DNA of 64,000 bases from CAVXEH01 sp963805645 (GTDB lineage Bacteria; Chloroflexota; Limnocylindria; QHBO01): contig CAWDVA010000009.1 in assembly GCA_963805645.1 (NCBI GenBank), positions 62,001-126,000 on the forward strand, in the 5' to 3' direction. Numbering within the stretch: position 1 is the first letter of the stretch; each line of letters begins with the position of its first letter. The notes beneath the pieces were generated by a model. That model was not told the origin of the DNA and did no database searches. It saw nothing but the letters and a program-made list of their open reading frames with translations. Made by a program: the position numbers and the translations under genes. This document shows positions 25,129 through 33,923 of this stretch, in pieces.

Positions 25129-26823
25129 ATGCGCCTCTCCCAGCTCTTCTTCACGACCCTGCGCGACGATCCCGCCGACGCGGAGATGGCGTCCCATCGG
25201 CTGCTGGTGCGCGCCGGCTACGTCCGGCAGCTGGGAGCCGGGATCTATTCGCTCCTGCCCCTGGGCTGGAAGGTGAGCCACAACGTCGAGCAGATCATTC
25301 GCGAGGAGATGGACCGCATCGGCTGCCAGGAGATGGAAATGCCGGTGGTCCACCCCGCCGACCTGTGGCGCGAGAGCGGACGCTACTTCAAGATCGGGCC
25401 GGAGATGGTCCGCTTCAAGGACCGCGGCAACCGGGACATGGTGCTGGCCATGACGCACGAGGAGGTGGTTGCCGACCTCCTGAGGGACATGGTGTCGAGC
25501 TACCGGCAGCTGCCCCTGCTCGTCTACCACTTCCAGACCAAGTTCCGCGACGAGCCCCGTTCACGGGGCGGCCTGATCCGCGTTCGCGAGTTCGTGATGA
25601 AGGACTCGTACAGCTGCGACCGGGACTTCGCCGGGCTGGACGTGAGCTACCAGAAGCACTACGAGGCCTACACCCGCATCTTCGAGCGACTCGGCCTCGA
25701 CGCCATTCCGGTCGGCGCCGATGTCGGGATCATGGGCGGGTCGCTGGCCCATGAGTTCATGGTCCTCAACGAGTGGGGCGAGGACACCCTGGTGCTCTGC
25801 GAGCGCGGCGACTACGCCGCCAACCAGCAGATCGCCGAGGTCGGCAAGCCGGAGCCCCCCGCGGAGGAGCCGATGGCGACCGAGGAGGTCGCCACCCCGG
25901 GCACCACCACCATCGCCGGGCTCGCCGAGTTCCTGGAGATCGGGGCGGATCGAACCGCGAAGGCCGCCTTCTTCGTCGCCGGCGACGGACGCCTGGTGAC
26001 GGCCATCGTGCGCGGCGACTACGAGGTGAACGAGACCAAGCTGGCGAACGCCATCAAGGCCAGCGCTCTGCGCCCGGCGACCGTGGAGGAGATCCGGGCC
26101 GCGGGGATGGAACCCGGGTACGGCTCTCCGGTGGGCGCGCATGACACCGTCGTGGTGGTCGACGAGCTCGCCGCTCGCACCCCGAACCTGGTGGCGGGCG
26201 CGAATCGGGCCGGCTTCCACCTGCGCAACGTGAACGTGGGGCGCGACTTCACGCCCGATGTCACGGCGGACATCGTCAACGCCCGGGCCGGCGATCCATG
26301 CCCCGCGTGCGGCGCGCCGGTCATCCTGCGCAACGGCATCGAGGTCGGCAACATCTTCAAGCTCGGGACGGATTTCGCGATTCCCATGGGGGCCACCTAC
26401 CTCGGGGAAGACGGCGAGCGCCATCCCATCGTGATGGGCTCGTACGGCATCGGCCTGGGACGCGCGGTGGCCTGCATCGTGGAGGCGCATCACGACGACA
26501 AGGGCATCGCCTGGCCGGAGGCGGTGGCGCCGTATGCCGCTCACATCGTGACCGTGGGCGCGGCGCGCGATCCCGCCGTCGTCGAGGCGGCAGAGGGGCT
26601 CTACACGCGCCTGGCCGATGCCGGGATCGAGGTGCTCTACGACGACCGCGACGAGTCCCCCGGTGTCAAGTTCACCGATGCGGAGCTCCTGGGCATGCCG
26701 CGCATCATCACCATTTCGCCGCGCTCGCTCGCCGCGGGCGGGGCAGAGGTCACCGTGCGGGCCACCGGCGAGCGCGGGGTGCAGCCCATCGCGGAGGTCG
26801 AGGCAGCCCTCGCCGCCCGCTGA
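25129..26823 (+). CDS. proS: prolyl-tRNA synthetase (bacterial type, with editing domain)
   Basis: A 564-residue class II synthetase that charges tRNA-Pro. Motif 1 lies around LGAGIYSLLPLGWKVSHNVEQIIREEMDRIGCQE, motif 2 around FQTKFRDEPRSRGGLIRVREFVMKDSY, motif 3 around SYGIGLGRAVACIVE. Between motifs 2 and 3 (about residues 230-390) is the INS editing domain of bacterial ProRS that clears Ala-tRNA-Pro. A CPAC...ILRNGIEVGNIFKLG stretch precedes motif 3. The anticodon-binding domain closes the protein. Length is normal. Confidence 0.97.
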   Translation: MRLSQLFFTTLRDDPADAEMASHRLLVRAGYVRQLGAGIYSLLPLGWKVSHNVEQIIREEMDRIGCQEMEMPVVHPADLWRESGRYFKIGPEMVRFKDRGNRDMVLAMTHEEVVADLLRDMVSSYRQLPLLVYHFQTKFRDEPRSRGGLIRVREFVMKDSYSCDRDFAGLDVSYQKHYEAYTRIFERLGLDAIPVGADVGIMGGSLAHEFMVLNEWGEDTLVLCERGDYAANQQIAEVGKPEPPAEEPMATEEVATPGTTTIAGLAEFLEIGADRTAKAAFFVAGDGRLVTAIVRGDYEVNETKLANAIKASALRPATVEEIRAAGMEPGYGSPVGAHDTVVVVDELAARTPNLVAGANRAGFHLRNVNVGRDFTPDVTADIVNARAGDPCPACGAPVILRNGIEVGNIFKLGTDFAIPMGATYLGEDGERHPIVMGSYGIGLGRAVACIVEAHHDDKGIAWPEAVAPYAAHIVTVGAARDPAVVEAAEGLYTRLADAGIEVLYDDRDESPGVKFTDAELLGMPRIITISPRSLAAGGAEVTVRATGERGVQPIAEVEAALAAR

Positions 26824-26987
26824 TCCTGACCAGCGGCGGCCCGCAGCCGACCGCGTGGCGCGGGATGCTGCACGGGAGCCGGACGCGCGCACCTGGCCGT
26901 CGCGTAGGATGTGTCCGTCGGCCCGCCCAATCGGGACCAAGGACCCTGCTCGGGTGCAACCATTTCCTGAAGGCTCCGGAGAAGAGC

Positions 26988-27428
26988 ATGACCGACCAGC
27001 GAATCCTCGACGCCATCGACGAGCTTGCGCTCGAGCTTGTCGCCGTCACCGCGCGGGCGTTGACGGACGCGGTCAACGACCTCGAGCTGACGCTCAGCCA
27101 GTGGCGCGTCCTCGTCGTCATCGGCCAGCGCCGAGCACCCCTCCGCGTGGGCGAGATCGCGTCGCGTATCGAAGCCTCGCTCCCGTCCACCAGCCGCATC
27201 CTGCGCCGCCTGGAACGTCGCGGCCTGATCACGACCACGCGCGACGAACGCGATCGCCGTGCAACGCTCGTGCGGCTCACCCCCGCCGGCGTGACGGCAC
27301 GCCGCAAGGTGATGCGGTCGAGGCAACGTTCGGTGGCCGACGCCCTGGGCGATGGCGCAACCCCCATGCCGCAGACCCTGGTGGACGGCCTGGAGGCCAT
27401 CGTCAGGGCGCTTGCGCCCCTGAGCTGA
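26988..27428 (+). CDS. MarR-family transcriptional regulator
   Basis: A 146-residue winged-helix protein: long N-terminal dimer helix, LTLSQWRVLVVIGQRRAPLRVGEIASRIEASLPSTSRILRRLERRGLI as HTH, and TTTRDERDRRATLVRLTPAG as the wing, the MarR hallmark. ATG 26988 has GGAGAAG upstream. Its targets are not evident; the convergent LLM oxidoreductase and the upstream proS are not typical partners. Confidence 0.9.
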   Translation: MTDQRILDAIDELALELVAVTARALTDAVNDLELTLSQWRVLVVIGQRRAPLRVGEIASRIEASLPSTSRILRRLERRGLITTTRDERDRRATLVRLTPAGVTARRKVMRSRQRSVADALGDGATPMPQTLVDGLEAIVRALAPLS

Positions 27429-27440
27429 CAGCCCCCGCCC

Positions 27441-28322
27441 TCAGCGCAGCTGGGGGATCACCTCGGCGCCGATCCGCTCCAGGCGCGACAGGTCGCTGAT
27501 ACCGCGCACGCCGAAGAGGATGTGCTGCGCCCCGGCGTCTGCCAGCCCGCCGAAGCGCTCGACCACCTGGGCCGGGGATTCGCGGTCGAGGTCGACCTGC
27601 TGGAGGGTGCTGCGCTCGATCTCTTCGTAGCGCCGGCCGATCCGCTCGCAGTGCTCCCGGAGGACCGCGTACTTGTGCGCGATGCGCTGGGGATCCCCGA
27701 AGACGTTGGTGGCGTCCCCGTACTGCGCCACCAGGCGCAGCGTCTTCTGCTCCCCGCCGCCGCCGATCATGATGGGGATGCGGGGCCGGCTGAGCGCCTG
27801 TGGAGCGTTGAGCAGGCGGGTCGCGGTGATGTGCTTGCCCTCGAATCGACCCTCGCTCCCCCGCTCGCCGCGCCACATCTCGTGGGCATACTGCAGCGTC
27901 TCGGAGAGCATCTCGAAGCGCTCGCGCAACGGCGGGAACGGAAAGCCCAGCCCGGTGGACTCCTCCTCGTTCCAGGCGGCGCCGATGCCGAACCAGGCCC
28001 GGCCCCCGGAGAGGACGTCGAGGGTGGTGGCCGCCTTCACCCAGAGGGCGGGGTTGCGGTAGTGAATGCCGCCGACCATGAGGCCCAGGCGCGCGCGCCT
28101 CGAGTGGGCGGCCATGAAGCCCAGGGCCGTGAACCCCTCCAGCATCGGCTCCTCCGCGCGGCCCACGGAGCGAATCTGGAAGAAGTGGTCCATGACCCAG
28201 ATCGAGTCGAAGCCGATCTCGTCGGCGATCTCCACGATGCGGGCCAGGGTCGGCCCGATCGACTCGCCGCCGCCGGGCCAGGTGAAGTTGTTGATCTGCA
28301 GGCCGACCTTCAGCCCGCTCAT
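27441..28322 (-). CDS. LLM-class F420/FMN-dependent oxidoreductase
   Basis: A 293-residue TIM-barrel of the bacterial luciferase-like family, subtype associated with F420 (start GLQINNFTWPGG, then GFDSIWVMDHFFQ, LGLMVGGIHYRNPALWVKAATTLDVLSGGRAWFGIGAAWNEEE). Such enzymes use reduced F420 or FMN to transfer hydride. The substrate is unknown. Its ATG overlaps the stop of the DUF427 gene by 4 bp (ATGA), so both are in one transcript. Confidence 0.88.
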   Translation of the reverse strand: MSGLKVGLQINNFTWPGGGESIGPTLARIVEIADEIGFDSIWVMDHFFQIRSVGRAEEPMLEGFTALGFMAAHSRRARLGLMVGGIHYRNPALWVKAATTLDVLSGGRAWFGIGAAWNEEESTGLGFPFPPLRERFEMLSETLQYAHEMWRGERGSEGRFEGKHITATRLLNAPQALSRPRIPIMIGGGGEQKTLRLVAQYGDATNVFGDPQRIAHKYAVLREHCERIGRRYEEIERSTLQQVDLDRESPAQVVERFGGLADAGAQHILFGVRGISDLSRLERIGAEVIPQLR

Positions 28323-28609
28323 CGCTCGACCTCGACGCCGTGCCAGAAGGCCACGTAGCCCTCCACGTGCTTCGCCTCCGGCAGCGTTTCGGGGTAGTAC
28401 CAGGCGGCATCGGTGTTCACCGCGTCGTCCACCACCACGTCGTAGTAGCTCGCGGTGCCCTTCCAGCCGCAGACGGTGTGGTGCTCGGACGGCCGCAGCC
28501 GTTCCATCCTCACCGCCGCAGGCGGAAAGTAGACGTTCCCCTCGACGATCTCGACGGCCTCGTCGTCCGCCTGGGCCAGAACGGCGCCGTTCCAGGTTGC
28601 ACGCGGCAT
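28319..28609 (-). CDS. DUF427 domain protein
   Basis: A 96-residue protein of the DUF427 beta-barrel family: ATWNGAVLAQADDEAVEIVEGNVYFPP, CGWKGTASYYDV and AAWYYPETLPEAKHVEGYVAFW are the three conserved blocks. The function of the family is unknown. ATG 28609 has GAGGAG about 8 bp upstream. First gene of a two-gene unit with the LLM oxidoreductase. Confidence 0.9.
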   Translation of the reverse strand: MPRATWNGAVLAQADDEAVEIVEGNVYFPPAAVRMERLRPSEHHTVCGWKGTASYYDVVVDDAVNTDAAWYYPETLPEAKHVEGYVAFWHGVEVER

Positions 28610-28839
28610 CGGCAGCTCCTCGCTTCGCGGACCCATGGTCCCAGATTGATTGCTGCGACAAGTATGCGCCGATGGCGACGCCATCGCGAACCGGGGTCGC
28701 CTCGCCCTCGGGTTCCGGGCACGAACGGTCGGATCACGTGAATCCGACCGGCACCCGCGGCGTCGCGGCCCGGGCGCCGGATGGCGAGCGGGGCGGCCCG
28801 GACACGTGAGCCGCCCCGCCCGGAACCCGTGGCCCGGTA

Positions 28840-30216
28840 TCAGGCCATGACCGCCTCCCGCGGGGCGCCATCTCGCGTCTCGCCGGCAGCCTCAGGCTCG
28901 TGCACGACATCGGTCAGCTCGCCTGCGAGGTAGGCGTCGTAGGCGGCCATGTCGAAGTGCCCGTGCCCGGACAGGTTGAAGAGGATGACCCGCTTCTCCC
29001 CGGCCTCCTTCGCCCGCAGCGCCTCGTCGATCGCCGCCCGGATGGCGTGGCTCGACTCCGGCGCCGGGATGATGCCCTCCGTGCGGATGAAGCGCATGGC
29101 CGCCTCGAAGCACGGGTTCTGCGGATAGGCCACCGCCTCGATGAAGCCCTGGTCGACCAGGTGCGAGACCATGGGCGCCATGCCGTGGTAGCGCAGCCCG
29201 CCGGCGTGGATGGGCGCCGGCCGGAAGTGGCTGCCCAGGGTGTGCATCTTCAGCAGCGGCGTGGTCCCCGCCGTGTCGCCGAAGTCATAGCGATACTCGC
29301 CCTTCGTCAGCGAGGGGCAGCTCGCCGGCTCCACGGCCAGGAAGCGGGTGGATGAACGCCCGGCCAGGCGGTCCCGCAGGAACGGGAACGCGATCCCGGC
29401 GAAGTTGGAGCCGCCGCCGGCGCAGCCGATGACGACATCGGGCCCTTCACCGGCCATCGCCATCTGGCGGATGGCCTCCTGTCCCACCACCGTCTGGTGG
29501 AGCAGGACGTGGTTGAGGACGCTGCCAAGCGAGTACCTGACGTCGTCATGGGTGGCTGCCACCTCGACCGCCTCGCTGATCGCGATGCCCAGGGAGCCGG
29601 TCGATTCCGGATCCTCGGCCAGGATGGCGCGTCCGGCGTTCGTCTCCGGCGATGGCGAGGGGACCACCGAGGCACCGAAGGCCTGGATCATGCTGCGCCG
29701 ATACGGCTTCTGGAGGTAGCTGATCTTCACCATGAAAACCCGGCATTCCAGGCCGAACTGCGCCGACGCGAAGGCCAGCGCGCTCCCCCATTGCCCGGCG
29801 CCCGTCTCGGTGGCGAGCTTGCGCACGCCCTCCTCGCGGTTGTAGAAGGCCTGGGCGATCGCCGTGTTCGGCTTGTGCGAGCCCGCTGGCGAGACCCCCT
29901 CGTACTTGAAGTAGATGTGCGCCGGCGTGTCGAGGTCTCGCTCCAGGTTCAGTGCCCGGATCAGTGGCGAAGGGCGGTACATGCGGTACACGTCGCGCAC
30001 CGGTCCGGGGATCTCGATCTCGCGCTCGGTGCTCACCTCCTGGCGGATGAGCTCCATGGGAAAGAGCGGAGCCAGCGCCTCGGGCCCAATGGGCTCACGG
30101 GTTGCCGGGTGCAGCGGCGGTGGCAGCGGCACGGGCAGGTCCGCTGCGATGTTGTAGTAGTGCGTCGGCAACTCGGCTTCGCTGAGCAGGAACCGGCGCT
30201 GGGTTGCGGGGGACAT
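28840..30216 (-). CDS. TrpB2-type tryptophan synthase beta chain-like PLP enzyme
   Basis: A 458-residue fold-type II PLP enzyme of the TrpB2 group, longer than ordinary TrpB. The lysine that binds PLP is in EGVSPAGSHKPNTAIAQ (HKxN), the phosphate loop in CAGGGSNFAG, and ETGAGQWGSALAF matches the TrpB catalytic Glu region. TrpB2 makes tryptophan from indole and serine, usually without TrpA; none is near. It is expressed behind a T-box leader with a UGG specifier (30243-30547), which confirms control by uncharged tRNA-Trp. GGAGG precedes ATG 30216 by 9 bp. Confidence 0.92.
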   Translation of the reverse strand: MSPATQRRFLLSEAELPTHYYNIAADLPVPLPPPLHPATREPIGPEALAPLFPMELIRQEVSTEREIEIPGPVRDVYRMYRPSPLIRALNLERDLDTPAHIYFKYEGVSPAGSHKPNTAIAQAFYNREEGVRKLATETGAGQWGSALAFASAQFGLECRVFMVKISYLQKPYRRSMIQAFGASVVPSPSPETNAGRAILAEDPESTGSLGIAISEAVEVAATHDDVRYSLGSVLNHVLLHQTVVGQEAIRQMAMAGEGPDVVIGCAGGGSNFAGIAFPFLRDRLAGRSSTRFLAVEPASCPSLTKGEYRYDFGDTAGTTPLLKMHTLGSHFRPAPIHAGGLRYHGMAPMVSHLVDQGFIEAVAYPQNPCFEAAMRFIRTEGIIPAPESSHAIRAAIDEALRAKEAGEKRVILFNLSGHGHFDMAAYDAYLAGELTDVVHEPEAAGETRDGAPREAVMA

Positions 30217-30242
30217 TGAGGTGAACCTCCAGAGAACAACGC

Positions 30243-30272
30243 GACCCCTCCGTCCCAAAGGACGAGGGGGTC
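30243..30272 (-). terminator. T-box terminator hairpin
   Basis: Arms GACCCCCTCGTCC and GGACGGAGGGGTC around TTT-G on the minus strand, 13 positions with two non-Watson-Crick pairs. Its 5' arm competes with the T-box antiterminator. The following sequence is GCGTTGTTCTC, moderately T-rich. Confidence 0.75.
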
Positions 30273-30547
30273 TTCTCGTGGTGCCACCTTTGTTCCCCGG
30301 CGTTCTCACTCCGGGCTCGTTCGGCCACCGCGTCGCGCGCTGCGTGAGCGCGAGGGCCTCGGCTTCGCTATCGGTGCCTCTCCGCCGAAGGCTACTTGCG
30401 GACCGATGTCGCCCGATCCCGCGTTCGCCGCCGGAGCTCACGGGTCCATTCGCCGTTTGCGTTGCCGCCGAGGTCTCACTGCTCCCGGCTCCCTGGAGGC
30501 TCGCCAGAACGGGTACTCGTCCCGATCGTCGCCGTCTTCACCTGTGG
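30243..30547 (-). ncRNA. T-box leader, tRNA-Trp responsive
   Basis: Minus-strand leader of the TrpB2 gene. Stem I begins with GGGACGAGTA (about 30514-30523), followed by an AGGGAGCCGGG block resembling the AG-bulge. The specifier loop reads GAATGGACC with UGG (Trp) at 30446-30448. The T-box GGTGGCACCACG is at 30277-30288, whose GGCAC side can pair with the tRNA acceptor end. Directly after is the terminator hairpin. Uncharged tRNA-Trp would stabilise the antiterminator and let transcription reach the gene. Confidence 0.85.
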
Positions 30548-30553
30548 GTGCGG

Positions 30554-30583
30554 ACGGTACGCCGCCGCGGACCCGCGCGTCAA
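30554..30583 (-). promoter_or_regulatory. promoter of the T-box/TrpB2 unit
   Basis: -35 TTGACG (30578-30583), 18 bp spacer, -10 TACCGT (30554-30559) on the minus strand, placing the start near 30547, just before Stem I. Confidence 0.55.
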
Positions 30584-30626
30584 GGGACCGGCGGATGCCT
30601 CTGCCGCGCGGCGTCGAGGCCGCGGA

Positions 30627-32000
30627 CTATTCCTCGCCGGGGCGATCCGCCGCCGTCTGGTCCTCCGTCGAGGGTGCATCGGGAAGATGCGGCGGCAGGG
30701 TGACCACGAAGCAGGTCCGTCCCGGCTGGCTCTCGACCACGATGTCGCCGCCATGGCGGTTCACGACGTTGTGGCTGATGTGCAGGCCCAGGCCGGTGCC
30801 CACACCCGGCTCCTTGGTGGTGAAGAACGGCTCGAAGAGGTGCGCCTTGGCGGTCTCGGGAATCCCCGGCCCGTTGTCGCAGATGGTGACCCGCACGCCG
30901 CCCTCCTCGGTGGGCTCGGCACGCACCTCGAGCGCGCCACGGCCATCCATGGCCATCACCGCGTTGTCAATGATGTTGGTCCACACCTGGTTGAGCTCGC
31001 TGCCGAAGGCATCGATCTCCGGCAGCTCGCGGGCATAGTCGCGCATCACGTCGACGCCGCCCTTGAGCTTGTGGCCCAGGATCACCAGCGTGTCATCGAG
31101 GCCCTTGCGGACGTCGATGCGCTGGACGGGTGCCTGGTCGAGGTAGGCGTAGCTCTTCACCGCGCCCACGATCTCGCTGATCCGGTCCGCAGCGGTCTTC
31201 ACCTCCTCGAGCAGGGACCTGATCGTGTTGGTCTGGGCAAGCCAGCCGGCGGCGTCGGAGGCCTGCGCCTCGTCGAGGCCCCCGAACGCGTCGCTGAGCT
31301 GGTCCGGGGTCCAGCCGGCGTCCACGAGCGAGGCGGCGAGCCCGGAGTCATCGACGAGCTCGCTGAGCTCGTCGATGCGGTCGCTGCGGTCGAGGGCCCC
31401 GAGCGATGGCGACGGATCGGCCGGGCGGAGCGTCGTGACCGAGACCGGTGGTCGGAGCTCGTCCCGCGCCTCGATCGCCGCCTGCAGCGAAGCCACCGAG
31501 CGGCGGATGGCCGCAGCGGGGTTGTTGAGCTCGTGCGCGAGGCCGGCAGCCAGCGTGCCGAGGCCGGCGAGCTTCTCGCGTTCCTGGAGGAGCGACTGCG
31601 TGGAGCGCAGTCGGTCGAGGACGACGCGCAGCACCGCGAACGCGGACTCGGGTGCCGCGGCGAAGACGTGGAGCAACGCGCCTCGCGGGATGCGCAGCAC
31701 CTCCACGTCGCTGATCGCTCGCACCGAGGCGGAGCGCGGCCGACCCTCGATGGCGGACATCTCTCCCTGGATGGTTCCCGCTCCCACGCGGTTGAGCGAG
31801 ATCTCGGTGCTCCCGCTCTTCTTCGTGACGTCCAGCTCGCCGGAGACGACGACGTACAGCGCGTCACCCGGATCTCCCTCCCGGAGCAGCAGGTCGCCGG
31901 GCGCAAGGGTCATCGGCTCCGCCATGGCGGCCAGGCGGCCGAGATCCTCGTCGGGCAGGTGAGCGAAGAGGGGTGCCGATCGGAGCTCGTCGATCACCAT
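30627..32000 (-). CDS. histidine kinase with N-terminal cyclic-nucleotide-binding domain
   Basis: A 457-residue soluble kinase. Residues 1-130 form a CRP-like cNMP-binding domain (LAPGDLLLREGDPGDALYVVVSGELDV, then GTIQGEMSAIEGRPRSASVRA). A HisKA-like helix follows with GTLAAGLAHELNNPAAAIRRSV, whose AHELNNP is typical of cytosolic NtrB/HWE-like kinases. The ATPase domain has NIIDNAVMAMDGRG, DNGPGIP and GTGLGLHISHNVVNRHGG. About 80 residues between the two halves are an insertion (LVDDSGLAASLVDAG...). It has no membrane helix. It follows the receiver/TrxR fusion after 17 bp and is its presumed partner. Confidence 0.92.
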   Translation of the reverse strand: MVIDELRSAPLFAHLPDEDLGRLAAMAEPMTLAPGDLLLREGDPGDALYVVVSGELDVTKKSGSTEISLNRVGAGTIQGEMSAIEGRPRSASVRAISDVEVLRIPRGALLHVFAAAPESAFAVLRVVLDRLRSTQSLLQEREKLAGLGTLAAGLAHELNNPAAAIRRSVASLQAAIEARDELRPPVSVTTLRPADPSPSLGALDRSDRIDELSELVDDSGLAASLVDAGWTPDQLSDAFGGLDEAQASDAAGWLAQTNTIRSLLEEVKTAADRISEIVGAVKSYAYLDQAPVQRIDVRKGLDDTLVILGHKLKGGVDVMRDYARELPEIDAFGSELNQVWTNIIDNAVMAMDGRGALEVRAEPTEEGGVRVTICDNGPGIPETAKAHLFEPFFTTKEPGVGTGLGLHISHNVVNRHGGDIVVESQPGRTCFVVTLPPHLPDAPSTEDQTAADRPGEE

Positions 32001-32017
32001 GGATCCGGCGATGCGTC

Positions 32018-33751
32018 CTACAGGGTGGCCAGGTACTGGTGGACGAACTGGACCGCCATGGAGCCCTCGCCGACGGCGCTCGCGATCCGCTTGATGGAGC
32101 GGAACCGCACGTCGCCGGCGACGAACACGCCGGGCACGCTGGACTCGAGAAGGAACGGCTCCCGGTCGGCGCCCCAGCCCGGGGGCGGCTTGCCGTTGGG
32201 GAATGCCTCGCGCCCCGAGAGCACGAAGCCGGCCCGATCGCGCAGGGCGACGCCTTCCAGCCAGTCCGTACGCGGCGACTGGCCGATGAACACGAAGAGG
32301 GCCGACAGCGCGGTCTCCGCCTCGGCGCCGTCCGGGCCCTGCAGCGTCGCCCGCTCCAGCTCTCGCTCGCCGTCCACCGCCACGACCTGGGTCTTCAGGC
32401 GGATCTCGACGTTGGGCAGCGCCTCCATCTGGTCGATGAGGTACTGGCTCATGGTGGCGGTCACCGTCTCACCCCGGACGAGCAGCGTGACGTGGCGAGC
32501 GAAGCGCGACAGGTAGACCACCGCCTGCCCGGCCGAGTTGCCGCCACCCACGACACCCACATCCAGTCCGCGGTAGAGCACCGCCTCCGTCGTCGCCGCG
32601 CCGTAGTAGATCCCGGCGCCGGCAAGCCGGTCCGCGTTGGGGATCTTCAGCTGCCGGTAGCTGACTCCGGTAGCGACGATGACGGACTGGCACGACAGCT
32701 CCGTCCCGTCCGCGAGCATGACGACCCGGTACGGATCGTCGCGACGGACGGCCACGACCTCCTGGGGCGTGAGGATCTCCGCGCCCAACCGACGTGCCTG
32801 CGCGAGGCCACGACGGGCCAGATCGCTGCCGCTGAGGCCCGCCGGGAACCCGAGGTAGTTCTCGATGCGGCTCGTGGTTCCCGCCTGGCCGCCCGGCGCC
32901 TCGCGTTCCACCAGGACGGTCTTGAGCCCTTCGCTCGCGCCGTAGACCGCCGCCGCCAGCCCGGATGGGCCACCGCCCACGATCACCAGGTCGTAGAACG
33001 GGAGCGCGGCGTGCGTCTGGAGGCCGAGCTTCTCGGCGATCTCCAGGTTGCTCGGGTCGCGCAGGACCGTGCCATCGGGGAAGAAGACGAGCGGTACGGT
33101 GAGCTCCGCTGCCGTCGGCGAGGCGTCACCCGCCGCGACGGCAGCCACATCGGCGGTCGCACCCTCGGTCGCTCCCGCGGCCGAGAGGGCAAGGCGCCGT
33201 CCCTCGTCGTCGTCCTCAGGGTCCAGCCAGGCGTAGGGCACCTGGTTGCGTGCCAGGTAGTCGCGGATGTCGTGCCCTCGGGGAGACCATCGGCGTGCCA
33301 GCAGGCGCAGGCCTTCGAACGGTGGCCGGAAGTCCGCGATCCAGTCGGAGAGCAGGTCGTCGGCGACCGGGTAGAGCTTCTCCTCCGGCGGGTCCCAGGG
33401 CTTGAGGATGTACTGGTCGAGCCGGACCTGGTTGATGGCCCGGATCGCCGCGTCCGTGTCGGCGTACGCCGTCAGCAGGACGCGCTTGGCGTCCGGTTGC
33501 AGCTCGAGCGCCTGTGAGAGGAACTCGATGCCGGTCATGCCCGGCATGCGCTGGTCCACCACGAACAGGCCGATGGCGCCGCCTCGCACGGTCAGCTGGC
33601 GTACGACATCGAGCCCCTCCGCGCCCGAGTTCGCGGCGACGATCCGGTAGTCCTTGCCGTATCGCGCCCGCAGGTCGCGTTCCACGGCACGCAGGACAGG
33701 GGCGTCGTCGTCGACGGCGAGGATGACGGGCTTGGTACTCGCGGATGCCAT
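32018..33751 (-). CDS. fused receiver domain / thioredoxin reductase-like FAD oxidoreductase
   Basis: A 577-residue fusion. Residues 1-125 are a CheY-like receiver (LAVDDD, phospho-Asp in LFVVDQRMPGM, Lys in YILKPWDPPE). A linker of about 130 residues with a thioredoxin-like trace (VPYAWLDPEDDD ... DGTVLRDPSNLEIAEKLG) leads into the FAD/NAD(P)H domain: YDLVIVGGGPSGLAAAVY, APGGQAGTTSRIENYLGFP, VGVVGGGNSAGQAVVYLS, and a final GDVRFRSIKRIASAVGEGSMA. The redox CxxC of thioredoxin reductase is absent (GAGIYYGAAT stands there). This fusion type is known but its function is open; it likely passes redox state to or from the adjacent cNMP-kinase. Confidence 0.9.
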   Translation of the reverse strand: MASASTKPVILAVDDDAPVLRAVERDLRARYGKDYRIVAANSGAEGLDVVRQLTVRGGAIGLFVVDQRMPGMTGIEFLSQALELQPDAKRVLLTAYADTDAAIRAINQVRLDQYILKPWDPPEEKLYPVADDLLSDWIADFRPPFEGLRLLARRWSPRGHDIRDYLARNQVPYAWLDPEDDDEGRRLALSAAGATEGATADVAAVAAGDASPTAAELTVPLVFFPDGTVLRDPSNLEIAEKLGLQTHAALPFYDLVIVGGGPSGLAAAVYGASEGLKTVLVEREAPGGQAGTTSRIENYLGFPAGLSGSDLARRGLAQARRLGAEILTPQEVVAVRRDDPYRVVMLADGTELSCQSVIVATGVSYRQLKIPNADRLAGAGIYYGAATTEAVLYRGLDVGVVGGGNSAGQAVVYLSRFARHVTLLVRGETVTATMSQYLIDQMEALPNVEIRLKTQVVAVDGERELERATLQGPDGAEAETALSALFVFIGQSPRTDWLEGVALRDRAGFVLSGREAFPNGKPPPGWGADREPFLLESSVPGVFVAGDVRFRSIKRIASAVGEGSMAVQFVHQYLATL

Positions 33752-33758
33752 GGGCGGC

Positions 33759-33764
33759 AGTGTA
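33759..33764 (-). promoter_or_regulatory. -10 box of the fusion/kinase operon (leaderless type)
   Basis: TACACT on the minus strand, 7 bp before ATG 33751. Confidence 0.5.
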
Positions 33765-33923
33765 GGGCGCCGCGTGCCCACACGGGAGGGACTCGCGTCA
33801 CATTCCGGGCCGGCAGGCCCCGAAAGAAGGGTCGCATCGGCCCTGTGGACCCGATCCGGGGCGGCGCATCGTCGGCGGGGTGCCCGGGGGGCCACCCCGG
33901 GGCCGAAGCGAGGAGTGAGGACG

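Noticed and set aside
33880..33912. GC-rich hairpin before the GyrI-like gene
   Set aside because: Runs of C and G fold easily in this genome; no T-run and no regulatory context.
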